Source of the DNA: Deltaproteobacteria bacterium
GTDB taxonomy: Bacteria > Myxococcota_A > UBA9160 > UBA4427
NCBI GenBank assembly: GCA_002709835.1
Contig: PAQX01000053.1
Coordinates: 11,017 to 55,313, forward strand
Reading direction: 5' to 3'
DNA: 44,297 nucleotides
Part shown: positions 16,202 through 24,200 of the stretch, one piece after another
How the letters are laid out: each line of letters opens with the position of its first letter
How positions within the stretch are numbered: position 1 is the stretch's first letter
Made by a program: the position numbers and the translations under genes
Notes under the pieces: generated by a model
What the model was told of the DNA's origin: nothing
Databases searched by the model: none
What the model saw: only the letters and a program-made list of their open reading frames with translations

Positions 16202-16756
16202 ATGGAATATCTCTTCCTGGTCTTGTTCGTGCTCTACCTGGCGCCGTGGGTGCTGGCGGAGAGCATCGAACATCGCAGCTCGATCGCGATCCTCTTTCTC
16301 AACCTGGGTCTGGGCTGGACGGGGATCGGCTGGCTCGTGGCCGCGGGATGGGTCTATCGCGACTGGCCGCGCGAGGTCGCCCGCCCGGAACTCGTCGTCG
16401 TCCGACCCGGAACCCACACCCGGCCGCCGGACTGGCGGCGTGCGATCGTCCCGACCCTCGCCTCGCTCGCGCTCGTCGCCGGCGTCGCGGTGATCGCCGG
16501 CCAATACCCGATCGAGGTCACGTCCGATTGGCAGATCGCGGAGGTCGATGGCCCGGTGGCGCGGGTCCACCTGGGCGCGGGCGCCGCGTGGCCCGAAGTC
16601 GGCACGCTCGGCCCCCGCTGTCGGGTGCGCGTCCTCGAGCGTGAGGGCGGTTGGATGCGCATCTGGCGGCTCGATGGCTGCAGCGAATCCATGGACGGCC
16701 GATCCGGCTGGATCCGCATGGAAGCATTGCGCCCTGTCCCTGAAGCCGCCCCCTAG
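16202..16756 (+). CDS. Membrane protein: superinfection-immunity-like N-terminus plus SH3-like C-terminus
   Basis: 184-residue protein with two or three membrane segments. Residues about 27-50 (SSIAILFLNLGLGWTGIGW) match the small 'superinfection immunity' membrane family, whose core is NLFLGWTxIGW. Another helix lies at about 80-100 (TLASLALVAGVAVIAG). The C-terminal 75 residues (ARVHLGAGAAWPEVGTLG, then GGWMRIW and GWIRMEALRPV) look like a bacterial SH3 domain, probably periplasmic. The combination suggests an envelope-associated protein rather than a phage gene; no phage genes are nearby. No ribosome site is present at the start. The function is unknown. Confidence 0.65.
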   Translation: MEYLFLVLFVLYLAPWVLAESIEHRSSIAILFLNLGLGWTGIGWLVAAGWVYRDWPREVARPELVVVRPGTHTRPPDWRRAIVPTLASLALVAGVAVIAGQYPIEVTSDWQIAEVDGPVARVHLGAGAAWPEVGTLGPRCRVRVLEREGGWMRIWRLDGCSESMDGRSGWIRMEALRPVPEAAP

Positions 16757-16762
16757 ATCGCG

Positions 16763-17716
16763 CTATACGAGGTCGCGGAGCTTCTCCGCAGTGGATTCCC
16801 AGGTCGCGCCCTCCACGGCATAAGGGGCCGCCAGGAAGTCGGTGAGTCCCGCGTCTCGATAGGCCGCGAGTCGACGGGCCACCTCTTCTTCATCGCCGAT
16901 CACGGCGACGTCCGCGATCCGCGCCGCATCCCCGGAGTCGATCACACGCTTGTAGGGCATGTTCTGCTCGTAGAATCCGAATTCCGCCTGCGCTGCCTCC
17001 CGGGCGGCCTCGACCCGCGATTTCGGCACGATGGCGGTCGCGATGACGCTCGCAATCACTGGAGCCGGGCGACCTGCCTCGGATGCGGCGGCGGTCACGG
17101 GCGGGGCCACGTGACGAGCAATCGCGCCTTCGTCGCACCAGGTCCCGATCACACCGTCGGAGAATGCACCGGTCACCGCCAACATCCTCGGGCCGATCGC
17201 ACCGACGAGGACCGAGCCCATCGGTTCGGCGCCGGGCGCGCCGTAGATCGATCCCATCTCGAAGATCTCGCCGGCGTGTTGCACGAGCCCGGCCTGCTCC
17301 CTGGACCCCGCGGGCTTCGCCCCGACCTCGAAGGCCTGGTTCAGCACCTCCAGATATTCCTGCACGTGGCGCGCGGGCCGCTCGAAGGGAAGGCCGTGCA
17401 TCGCGACGATCGCGGGGTTCGAACACCCGATCCCGAGATGCACCGGGCGACCGATGGCGGACTGGACCGTCGCCGCCTGTCGCGCCATCGCGAGCGGGTG
17501 GAAGAAGAACGTCGGAATCACCGCCGAGCCGACCTCGATCCGCTCGGTCGCGGTCCCCGCCGCCTGCATCGCCATGAGCGCATCCGTCGCCCAGGGCAGA
17601 TAGGGCACCCACGCGCTCGGGTAACCGAGCGCCTCGGCGCGCACCGCGCGTTCGCGAATCTCGTCGATCGTCGAACCCGGTCCCCACGTTTCCGAAACGA
17701 AGATCCCGACCCGCAT
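16763..17716 (-). CDS. LLM class (luciferase-like) F420-type oxidoreductase
   Basis: 317-residue luciferase-like TIM-barrel protein. It begins MRVGIFVSETWGPG and continues with AEALGYPSAWVPYLPWATDALM, GSAVIPTFFFHPLAMARQAA and LGIGCSNPAIV, which match the actinobacterial-type F420-dependent LLM subfamily (MSMEG_4879-like). Binding of F420 rather than FMN is inferred from this resemblance. The start at 17716 has GGAGG 6-7 nt upstream; an earlier in-frame start at 17749 lacks one. It is transcribed away from the thiolase operon, with a shared 109-bp intergenic region. Confidence 0.87.
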   Translation of the reverse strand: MRVGIFVSETWGPGSTIDEIRERAVRAEALGYPSAWVPYLPWATDALMAMQAAGTATERIEVGSAVIPTFFFHPLAMARQAATVQSAIGRPVHLGIGCSNPAIVAMHGLPFERPARHVQEYLEVLNQAFEVGAKPAGSREQAGLVQHAGEIFEMGSIYGAPGAEPMGSVLVGAIGPRMLAVTGAFSDGVIGTWCDEGAIARHVAPPVTAAASEAGRPAPVIASVIATAIVPKSRVEAAREAAQAEFGFYEQNMPYKRVIDSGDAARIADVAVIGDEEEVARRLAAYRDAGLTDFLAAPYAVEGATWESTAEKLRDLV

Positions 17717-17789
17717 GCTCGTCCTCCCGAAGCGCTCCACGCGCAGCACTCCCTAGGGTGCCCCGCGATCCCTAACCCGTCGAATCCGT

Positions 17790-17795
17790 TATGCT
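17790..17795 (+). promoter_or_regulatory. -10-like TATGCT box upstream of the thiolase operon
   Basis: TATGCT lies 30 nt before the ATG at 17826 in the intergenic gap shared with the LLM gene. The -35 element is not recognisable. Confidence 0.35.
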
Positions 17796-17825
17796 GGGCG
17801 GCCCTTTCTCCTCCCAGGGTCCCCT

Positions 17826-19022
17826 ATGTCCTCGCTCTCCTCCCGAAGCCCCCTGAGCGGCAAGACCGCCATCATCGGCATCGGTCAAACGCCGTTCACC
17901 CGCGGCACCGAACTCACGACCCTCGGCCTCCACCTCGAGGCCGCCCACGAGGCGATCACCGACGCGGGGCTCACGCCCGCAGACATCGACGGCGTGATGC
18001 CGAACGAGCTCGCCGGCACGGTGGCCGAGGACTTCATCCTCGAGCTCGGACTCCCGAATCTCGCCTTCTCCTCGACGATCCGAACCGGCGGCGCGAGCTT
18101 CGTGTCGGCCATCCAGAGCGCGGCCCTCGCCGTCGCCGGAGGGGTCGCGAACCACGTCCTCCTCGTCGCCGGACGCCGCGGCTTCTCCGCCCAGCGAGTC
18201 TCGAAGACGAGCGAAGGCGCGATCGCCCCGCATCCGGTCATGCGCCAGATCGACGAGTTCGAGCGCCCCTTCGGAAACACCGTCGCGGCTCAGTGGTTCG
18301 CTCAGGCCGCCCGCCGCCACATGCACGAATACGGCACGACCAGCGAAGACTTCGGCCACGTCGCCGTCGCCGTTCGTGGCCACGCGAACAAGAACCCGCG
18401 CGCGCTGATGTACGAGAAGACCATGACGCTCGAGCAGCATCAGGCCTCGCCCTTCATCGCTGACCCGCTCCGGCTCTTCGACTGCTCTCTCGAGACCGAC
18501 GGGGCGACGGCCATCGTGATCTCGCGCGCCGATCGCGCGAAGGATGCGAAGAAACCGGGCATTCCGATTCTCGGCGTTGGTGAAGGGCACGGAGATCCAC
18601 CGACCTCGATCACCCAGAAGCGCGACCTCACGCGGATCGAGGGACTCGAGCGCGCGGCCGAGCGGGCGTATGCGATGGCCGGCCTCGGCCCCGAGGCGAT
18701 CGACTGCGCCCAGCTCTACGACGGATTCACCTGGATCGTGCTGGCCAGCCTGGAGGCCTGCGGCTTCTGCGCCCCCGGCGAAGGCGGCGGCTTCGTGCGC
18801 GACGGCAGGATCGCCCTCGGAGGCGCGCTGCCGGTCAACACCTCCGGCGGGCTCCTGTCCGAGGGGCACTGTTCGGGGGCCAATCTCGTGAGCGAAGCCG
18901 TGCGGCAACTTCGAGGCGAGGTCGAGCCGGATCGACAGGTCGCGGGCTGTGAGCGCATCCTGGTCACCGGCGAGGGCGATTTCCACGAGGGCGCGGCCCT
19001 GATCCTGGGAGCGACCGAATGA
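17826..19022 (+). CDS. Thiolase-like lipid-transfer protein (Ltp2/SCP-x type), probable retro-aldolase subunit
   Basis: 398-residue thiolase-fold protein. The usual N-terminal nucleophile Cys is absent (RTGGASFVSAIQSAA in that region), whereas the C-terminal loop NTSGGLLSEGHCSGA (347-352 GHCSGA) and Tyr298 in QLYDGFTW are kept. These features match Ltp2-type enzymes, which with a DUF35 protein cleave beta-hydroxy-acyl-CoA side chains by retro-aldol reaction in actinobacterial steroid degradation. The next gene is a DUF35 protein, overlapping by ATGA (19019-19022), then two acyl-CoA dehydrogenases, which strengthens the assignment. A plain thiolase cannot be fully excluded. Confidence 0.88.
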   Translation: MSSLSSRSPLSGKTAIIGIGQTPFTRGTELTTLGLHLEAAHEAITDAGLTPADIDGVMPNELAGTVAEDFILELGLPNLAFSSTIRTGGASFVSAIQSAALAVAGGVANHVLLVAGRRGFSAQRVSKTSEGAIAPHPVMRQIDEFERPFGNTVAAQWFAQAARRHMHEYGTTSEDFGHVAVAVRGHANKNPRALMYEKTMTLEQHQASPFIADPLRLFDCSLETDGATAIVISRADRAKDAKKPGIPILGVGEGHGDPPTSITQKRDLTRIEGLERAAERAYAMAGLGPEAIDCAQLYDGFTWIVLASLEACGFCAPGEGGGFVRDGRIALGGALPVNTSGGLLSEGHCSGANLVSEAVRQLRGEVEPDRQVAGCERILVTGEGDFHEGAALILGATE

Positions 19023-19453
19023 CGACGAACGAAGAGGCGCCGGCGCGCCCGCCGATCCCGAAGACGGAGATCAGCCAGGGCTTCTGGGACGCGATCGCCG
19101 AGGGACGCCTCGCGATCCAGCGCTGCACCTCGTGCGGGCTCCTGCGCCACTACCCCCAGCTGCGCTGTCCGAGCTGCCATTCCGCGGATTCGGACTGGGC
19201 GGATGTGTCTGGGCGAGGTCGCGTTCATTCCTATACCGTTGCGCATCGCGCCTTCCACCCGGCCTGGAAGGACCACGTCCCCTACGTGATCGCGACGATC
19301 GAGCTCGAGGAGGGCATCCGCCTGGTCTGCGACCTGCTGGATGCCGACCCCGATACGATCGCGATCGACCAGGCGGTCGAGGTCCGATTCGAGGACCTAC
19401 CGGGACAGGGACCCATCCCGCGATTCGACGTCGTCGACGCGAGCGGCGGCTAG
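19019..19453 (+). CDS. Zn-ribbon and OB-fold (DUF35) protein, partner of the thiolase-like protein
   Basis: 144-residue protein with an N-terminal rubredoxin-like zinc ribbon (Cys36, 39, 50, 53: CTSCG and RCPSC) and a C-terminal OB-fold (GRGRVHSYTVAHRAFHPAW, then PYVIATIELEEGIRLVC). Such proteins bind CoA esters and form hetero-oligomers with thiolase-like proteins or with the MaoC-type hydratase ChsH1. It starts inside the stop of the thiolase gene (ATGA), which argues for a fixed stoichiometry. Confidence 0.92.
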   Translation: MTTNEEAPARPPIPKTEISQGFWDAIAEGRLAIQRCTSCGLLRHYPQLRCPSCHSADSDWADVSGRGRVHSYTVAHRAFHPAWKDHVPYVIATIELEEGIRLVCDLLDADPDTIAIDQAVEVRFEDLPGQGPIPRFDVVDASGG

Positions 19454-19504
19454 AGTCCCCGGGCCTCACACCCTTCGAACCAGAACGCGAAACAGAAAGC
19501 ACGC

Positions 19505-20590
19505 ATGGACCTCTCCCTCGACGAATCCCAACAGATTCTCGTCGACACCTTCTCCGAGATGCTCGAGAAGGAATGTCCGACGACCCACGTCCGCGACCAC
19601 GAGGACACAGGCTTCTCGGAGTCGCTCTGGGCGCAGTACTGCGAGCTCGGCGCGAACGCGATGGGCCTCCCGGAGGCCGCCGGCGGCCTCGAGATGTCGC
19701 TCCTCGACCTCGGCCTCGTGGCGAACCTCTCCGGGCGCGCCCTGGCACCGGTCCCCTTCCTCGAGGTCGCCACGGTCGGCCGCCTCCTCGCGAAGGTCGC
19801 CCCCGAGGACGCCGCCCTCGGCGCCCTCGCCGGAGGCGTGCCGGCAGCGTCGATCGCCCTCCCGCGGCCGCACGCCGTCCTCGGAACGTCGACGACGAGC
19901 GGCGGACGGTCCCTCATCCCCTTCGGCACGATCGCAGACCAGGTCGTCGCCCTCGACGGCGACATCCTCTACGTGGCCGAGAATGGCGCCTCGCGTCGCT
20001 CGGAGCGCGTGCAGGACATCGGCGCAGGCGCCCTCGCCCACTGGAATCTCGACCGCGCGAGCGATGCGCGAATCCTGGCGAGCGGCGACGAAGCGGTCGC
20101 GGCGATGCGCCGGGCCGACGCAGAGTGGAAGCTGCTGGCGGGCTTCTGGCTCACGGGCATCGCCCAGCGCGCACTCACCATCGGCTCCGACTACGCCCGC
20201 GAGCGTATCCAGTTCGGCGTCCCGATCGGTGGCTTCCAGGCCATCGCCCATCCGTTGGCCGAATGCGCCATCCGCATCGATGGCGCCGAGCTGCTCGCGC
20301 AGGAGGCCGCCTGGGCCGATACCGCGGATCCGGACCGCTTCGAGATGCTCTGCTCGATGGCCTTCGCCTGGGGATCGCAGACGGCGATCCGAACGGCGGA
20401 CATCGCGCTGCACACCCACGGTGGCTACGGCTTCTCGACCGAATACGACATCCAGCTCTTCTACCGCCGGGCACGCGCGCTCTCATCGATCGCCGGTGGT
20501 GCCAAAGAAGAGCTCCAGACCGTGGCGGAGCTTTGCTTCGATCGCGACGGAAGCGGCAAGGCCGCTTCGCTGCTTGGAGGTGCGCAGTAA
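19505..20590 (+). CDS. Acyl-CoA dehydrogenase (subunit 1)
   Basis: 361-residue FAD-dependent acyl-CoA dehydrogenase family protein. The C-terminal half is well conserved: RERIQFGVPIGGFQAIAHPL (flavin-contacting Arg/Gln region) and HTHGGYGFSTEYDIQLFYRR. The N-terminal and middle domains are reduced and diverged, as in the smaller subunit of alpha2beta2 FadE heterotetramers of sterol degraders (ChsE-type). The stop overlaps the start of the second ACAD gene by one base (TAATG, 20588-20592), so the two are probably partners. It is likely to introduce the alpha-beta double bond in the CoA ester later cleaved by the thiolase/DUF35 pair. The ribosome site is weak. Confidence 0.9.
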   Translation: MDLSLDESQQILVDTFSEMLEKECPTTHVRDHEDTGFSESLWAQYCELGANAMGLPEAAGGLEMSLLDLGLVANLSGRALAPVPFLEVATVGRLLAKVAPEDAALGALAGGVPAASIALPRPHAVLGTSTTSGGRSLIPFGTIADQVVALDGDILYVAENGASRRSERVQDIGAGALAHWNLDRASDARILASGDEAVAAMRRADAEWKLLAGFWLTGIAQRALTIGSDYARERIQFGVPIGGFQAIAHPLAECAIRIDGAELLAQEAAWADTADPDRFEMLCSMAFAWGSQTAIRTADIALHTHGGYGFSTEYDIQLFYRRARALSSIAGGAKEELQTVAELCFDRDGSGKAASLLGGAQ

Positions 20591-21753
20591 TGGATTTCCG
20601 ACTCGGCGAAAAGGCAGAAGAGGTCAAGCAGGAGATCCGCACGTTCCTCGCGGAGAACTTCAGCGAAGAAGATCGCAAGGAAGCGGCCGAAGACGGCGGC
20701 GGCCACAATTGGGAGCTCTATCGCAAGCTCGCCGCCGCAGGCTGGGTCTCAGCCGGCTGGCCCAAGGAATATGGCGGCGGCGGACGTGACCCCTACGAGA
20801 TCCTGACCCTGTACTGGGAGCTGTGCAAAGCCGGCTTCCCCTGGATCGGGCTCCTGAACAACGGCTTCATCGGCCACACCCTCATGGTGATGGGCACCGA
20901 TTACCACCGTGAGCACTTCGTCCCCAAGATCGCGAGCGGTGAGATCGCCTTCGCCCTCGGCTACTCCGAGCCCGGCTCGGGTTCCGACGTCGCGGGCGCA
21001 CGCGTCACCGCCACGCAGGACGGAGACGACTGGCTCATCAACGGTGAGAAGATGTGGACGACGACGGCCCACACCGCGCAGTACATCTTCATGCTCACCC
21101 GGACCAGCACCCAGGATCGACCCCATCGCGGCCTCTCTATCTTCCTCGTCCCCACCGATGTCGAGGGCGTGGAGATCAACGCGATCCACACGATGGGCGG
21201 CGAGCGAAGCAATGGCGTGTCGTTGACCGACGTGCGAGTCCCAGACGCGAATCGCGTGGGCGAGGTCGACAAGGGCTGGTCCGTCGTGCGCTTCGCTCTC
21301 GGTCTCGAGCAGGCGATGGGCTACGCGGACCTCCAGGAGCGCTTCATCCAGCAGGCCGGCGCCTGGTCCCTCGAAGCGGGCCCCGATGGCCAGCGTCCCT
21401 TCGACGATGCGCGGATCAAGGAACAGCTGGGCCAGACGGCGGTCCACGCCGAGGTCTCGCGGCTGCTCCGCCATCGCTCGACCTGGCTCGCCGCTGAAGG
21501 CAAGGATCTCGGCGGCAAGGGCGCCATGACCAAGTCGTTCTCGGGCACCTCGTACCTCGACGACGCCCAGAGCTGGATGGATCTGGTCGGTCCCGCCGGC
21601 CTCCTCAAGGAAGACGAGGACGGGGCGCTCGCCGGAGGCAACTTCGACGAAGCGTTCCGCCAGACGCCGGTCAACACGATCTACGGCGGAACGGTCGAAA
21701 TCCTGCGGAGCCTCGTCGCCGAGGTCGATCTCGGACTGCCCAAGAGCCGCTGA
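20590..21753 (+). CDS. Acyl-CoA dehydrogenase (subunit 2)
   Basis: 387-residue acyl-CoA dehydrogenase with all domains: YGGGGRDPYEILTLYWELC, the FAD loop GYSEPGSGSDVAGARVTA, the WTTTAHTAQYIFMLTRT strand and the end TIYGGTVEILRSLVAE. The MCAD-type catalytic Glu of YEGT is Gly here (YGGT); the Glu in ALGLEQAMGYADL, at the isovaleryl-CoA dehydrogenase position, may serve as base. The start overlaps the previous stop by one base. With subunit 1 it probably forms a heterotetramer for a bulky acyl-CoA. Confidence 0.93.
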   Translation: MDFRLGEKAEEVKQEIRTFLAENFSEEDRKEAAEDGGGHNWELYRKLAAAGWVSAGWPKEYGGGGRDPYEILTLYWELCKAGFPWIGLLNNGFIGHTLMVMGTDYHREHFVPKIASGEIAFALGYSEPGSGSDVAGARVTATQDGDDWLINGEKMWTTTAHTAQYIFMLTRTSTQDRPHRGLSIFLVPTDVEGVEINAIHTMGGERSNGVSLTDVRVPDANRVGEVDKGWSVVRFALGLEQAMGYADLQERFIQQAGAWSLEAGPDGQRPFDDARIKEQLGQTAVHAEVSRLLRHRSTWLAAEGKDLGGKGAMTKSFSGTSYLDDAQSWMDLVGPAGLLKEDEDGALAGGNFDEAFRQTPVNTIYGGTVEILRSLVAEVDLGLPKSR

Positions 21754-21773
21754 CGCGGTCGCGCGGCAGGGTC

Positions 21774-21779
21774 TATCCT
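21774..21779 (+). promoter_or_regulatory. -10-like TATCCT box
   Basis: TATCCT lies 27 nt before the ATG at 21807, ahead of an AGAGGAG ribosome site; the -35 element is unclear. Confidence 0.3.
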
Positions 21780-21806
21780 CTCGGGCTCACCCAGAGGAGC
21801 CTGCCC

Positions 21807-22373
21807 ATGTCCGCCCGCCCGAAGCTCGACCCGAACAACACTTGGACCCTCGTCGAGAAGCGTGCCGCTTCCGAAGATGACCCGATCGTCCGGCGAAACC
21901 TCGAACTCGTCCTCGAGCACATGAAGTGCGAGGCGAAAGCCGACATCGAGGGTGTCGTCGCGACCCTCGTCGAAAAGCCGAAGTACGTGATGCATGACGA
22001 TCCGCATACGGAGATCATGAATCCCGATGGAAGCAAGGACGCGGTCCGGCAGTTCTACGACCTCACGATCGTCCAGAGCGGCGCCCATCGGCTCGAGCTC
22101 GACTGCCAGCGGGTGATCGCCGACCGCGACTGCGTGGTCACCGAGGGCGTGATGCGCATGGCCTACCCCGGGTTTGCCCTGAAGGCGCAGGGAATCGAGG
22201 TCGACGACGAGCAGGCCTACTACCTCTACGAGGCCCGCATGGGGATCGTCTGGCCGGTGGACCGCGAAGCCGGCCTGCTGGTCGGCGAGGAGAGCTACAC
22301 CGGAGCCGATGGCTTCGCCGGCATCGCGGACCGGAAGCTCTCGAAGGACGACATCGCAGATCTCCGGATCTGA
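21807..22373 (+). CDS. Nuclear-transport-factor-2/SnoaL-like protein
   Basis: 188-residue protein with the cone-shaped NTF2-like fold: helix RRNLELVLEHMKCEAKADIE, strand LVEKPKYVMHD and the later sheet TEGVMRMAYPGFALK. Such proteins bind polyketide, steroid or other hydrophobic ligands and include isomerases, hydrolases and dehydratases. It has its own ribosome site (AGAGGAG) and a possible -10 box after the ACAD operon. It may be a ligand-binding or isomerising component of the same pathway. Confidence 0.75.
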   Translation: MSARPKLDPNNTWTLVEKRAASEDDPIVRRNLELVLEHMKCEAKADIEGVVATLVEKPKYVMHDDPHTEIMNPDGSKDAVRQFYDLTIVQSGAHRLELDCQRVIADRDCVVTEGVMRMAYPGFALKAQGIEVDDEQAYYLYEARMGIVWPVDREAGLLVGEESYTGADGFAGIADRKLSKDDIADLRI

Positions 22374-22726
22374 GCGTGTGGCGACTCGCCCCGCCCTCTT
22401 GACCCTCGCGCGCGAGACATCCACAAGCGACTGCCGAAGGAACTCCCCAAGAAGAGCGCGAGGACCGCGCGAAAGAACGGCAGACCGGGGGCGTCCGGGA
22501 CTTCAGAGCGGACCGGCCCTGCGCCTGTGGCCGCGACACTCACACGACGATCCCCGTCGCCAGCACGCGCTGACTCGAAGGGCGGCCCGCCCCCCACCCC
22601 AGGGTTCCTGGATCGAACCCCGAGGCTCAATCGCGGCGGACGCTCGAGCGATGATCGCGGCGCCCCGGCAGCCCTCCCACCACTCTGCGGTACAGAGCGA
22701 CCGCGCGCAGACGTGCTCGTAGCCCA
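22374..22726. other. Intergenic region between convergent genes
   Basis: 353 bp with no convincing ORF; short open frames occur but have no ribosome site or protein-like composition. The only structure seen is a 6-bp perfect hairpin (GGGTTC / 7 nt / GAACCC, 22602-22620). It has no T-tract but could slow polymerases arriving from either side. Confidence 0.5.
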
Positions 22727-24085
22727 TTAGTCCAGCGGAATGGTCTGCATCTTCGCCCCCACGAGATCTCGCTGGGCGGGCGCGAGGATGAACTCCTCGC
22801 GCACGATCCGCCGGTGGAGGTAGCGAACGATTTCCTCGTCGCGTTCTCCGGTGTTCGAGGCGACGAGTTCCGAGAGGAGCGCGTCCCGTTCCTGCCAGGT
22901 CGTGGGACGGCGGCCGACGAGCTTCGCCACATCGTCGAGGTCCTTCTCGAGCAGATCGACGCCGAGGCGATCGGCCTGACGCAGGTAGAGCGAGAGCCGC
23001 CGCAGCCCATCGGCTTCGTAGGCCTGGAACTCATCTCCGGTCTCGAAAGCCGCAAAGCGCTCCTGCAGCCCGTCGTGGGCGACCGCGTACGGCGACTCGA
23101 TCGCCTCGGGCATCTCAGGCACCTCGAGAGCGTAGCCCTCGCGGTGGGCGATCAACTCGAGAGGCGCCCTCGAGTAGACGAGGTACCAGGTCAGGTATTG
23201 AACGTATTCGACCGCGACGTGGGGCGCCATGAGTGCGAGCCCCGTCGAGACCGGGGTCGTGAGCGCGAAGCGGATCGCGTGATAGAGAACGACACGGCGA
23301 TCGACGGGCGTGCCCCGCGCGGCCTCGTAGCGATCAATCGCGACGTCGAGGTCGCCCATCTTCTCGGTCAGGTCGCGCGAGAAGAGCCCCCCCAGGTCCG
23401 CGAGCGGATCCCCGAGGTAGCCGAGTTCCATGTCGAGCATCGCCGTCAGGCGTCCCCCTTCGAAGATGTACTGACCGGAGTCACCGGTCACGAAAGTCAC
23501 CTCGCTGCGGCCTTCCGGCACGTGCCGCTCGCACCAATCGATGAGGAATTCGACGATCGGATCAGGACGGATCTTCCGCTCCTGGAAGCGCGCGATCCCG
23601 GTCGCCGTATCTCCGAGCGCGAGTTCCCGTGGCGTGCCGAGCGCGACGAGGCCTTCCTTTTCGAATTCCGAGACGGGAACCGCATGGATCTTCGCGAGCT
23701 CCTCGATGAACTCGTCCCGGACGGCGTCGGCTTCTGCCTGAGACCCGGCGGTCGCGAGGTCCGGACGACCGGCCACTTTCTCCATCACGAAGCCGACCGG
23801 CGACTCGCAGTAGCCGTAGATCTTCGGCACCAGGATCCCGTTTCGCTCCAGGGTCCGGAAGCAGGCGTATTCGTTCGCGATCGTGTGTTCGTCGCCTTGC
23901 TCGATCCGGCCACCCCGAAAACAGACCGGCAGGATCTCCCCGGTCGGCGTCTCGACGTCGATCCAGAAGACAGGGCGCCAGCGGGCCTGTCGCTCCGCGC
24001 GGACGATCCGGCCGCCGACGGAGGACTCGACGACCTCGAAGGCCGGCCGCCATTCGGGTCCGAAGGAATCGAGATCAAAGCTCAT
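22727..24085 (-). CDS. Phosphotransferase (APH-like) family protein with altered catalytic loop
   Basis: 452-residue kinase-like protein of the APH/ACAD10-type phosphotransferase family often found in lipid-degradation loci. The N-lobe begins FGPEWRPAFEVVESSVGG. The catalytic loop HGDxxxxN reads VTGDSGQYIF, i.e. Thr replaces His, the Asp is kept and the Asn position is Gln or missing. The downstream metal Asp is present (AMLDMELGYLGDPLADLGG). The start at 24085 has GGAGG 7 nt upstream. It is longer than the usual 340 residues because of a C-terminal helical extension. It may phosphorylate a hydroxy substrate, or be a pseudokinase. It is divergent from the SDR at 24201. Confidence 0.8.
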   Translation of the reverse strand: MSFDLDSFGPEWRPAFEVVESSVGGRIVRAERQARWRPVFWIDVETPTGEILPVCFRGGRIEQGDEHTIANEYACFRTLERNGILVPKIYGYCESPVGFVMEKVAGRPDLATAGSQAEADAVRDEFIEELAKIHAVPVSEFEKEGLVALGTPRELALGDTATGIARFQERKIRPDPIVEFLIDWCERHVPEGRSEVTFVTGDSGQYIFEGGRLTAMLDMELGYLGDPLADLGGLFSRDLTEKMGDLDVAIDRYEAARGTPVDRRVVLYHAIRFALTTPVSTGLALMAPHVAVEYVQYLTWYLVYSRAPLELIAHREGYALEVPEMPEAIESPYAVAHDGLQERFAAFETGDEFQAYEADGLRRLSLYLRQADRLGVDLLEKDLDDVAKLVGRRPTTWQERDALLSELVASNTGERDEEIVRYLHRRIVREEFILAPAQRDLVGAKMQTIPLD

Positions 24086-24168
24086 GAGCGCACCTCCACG
24101 CCCGTGTCGGGCGCCCGCCTACGCTAGCGCTGTGCATCCAGACCGTACCGCCGGCCTCGACGCTCCGT

Positions 24169-24174
24169 TAGGAT
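24169..24174 (+). promoter_or_regulatory. -10-like TAGGAT box
   Basis: TAGGAT lies 26 nt before the TTG start at 24201, in the 115-bp gap between two divergent genes; no clear -35. Confidence 0.3.
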
Positions 24175-24200
24175 CGACCCCCCACCCTAAAGGAGCCCCC

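Noticed and set aside
19132..20589. Upstream extension of the second acyl-CoA dehydrogenase frame
   Set aside because: It is a shadow of the DUF35 and first ACAD genes; homology starts exactly at the ATG at 20590.
22602..22620. Possible tRNA T-arm (GGGTTC, 7-nt loop, GAACCC)
   Set aside because: On neither strand do the flanks form acceptor, D or anticodon arms, and the loop is not TTCRANY in register.
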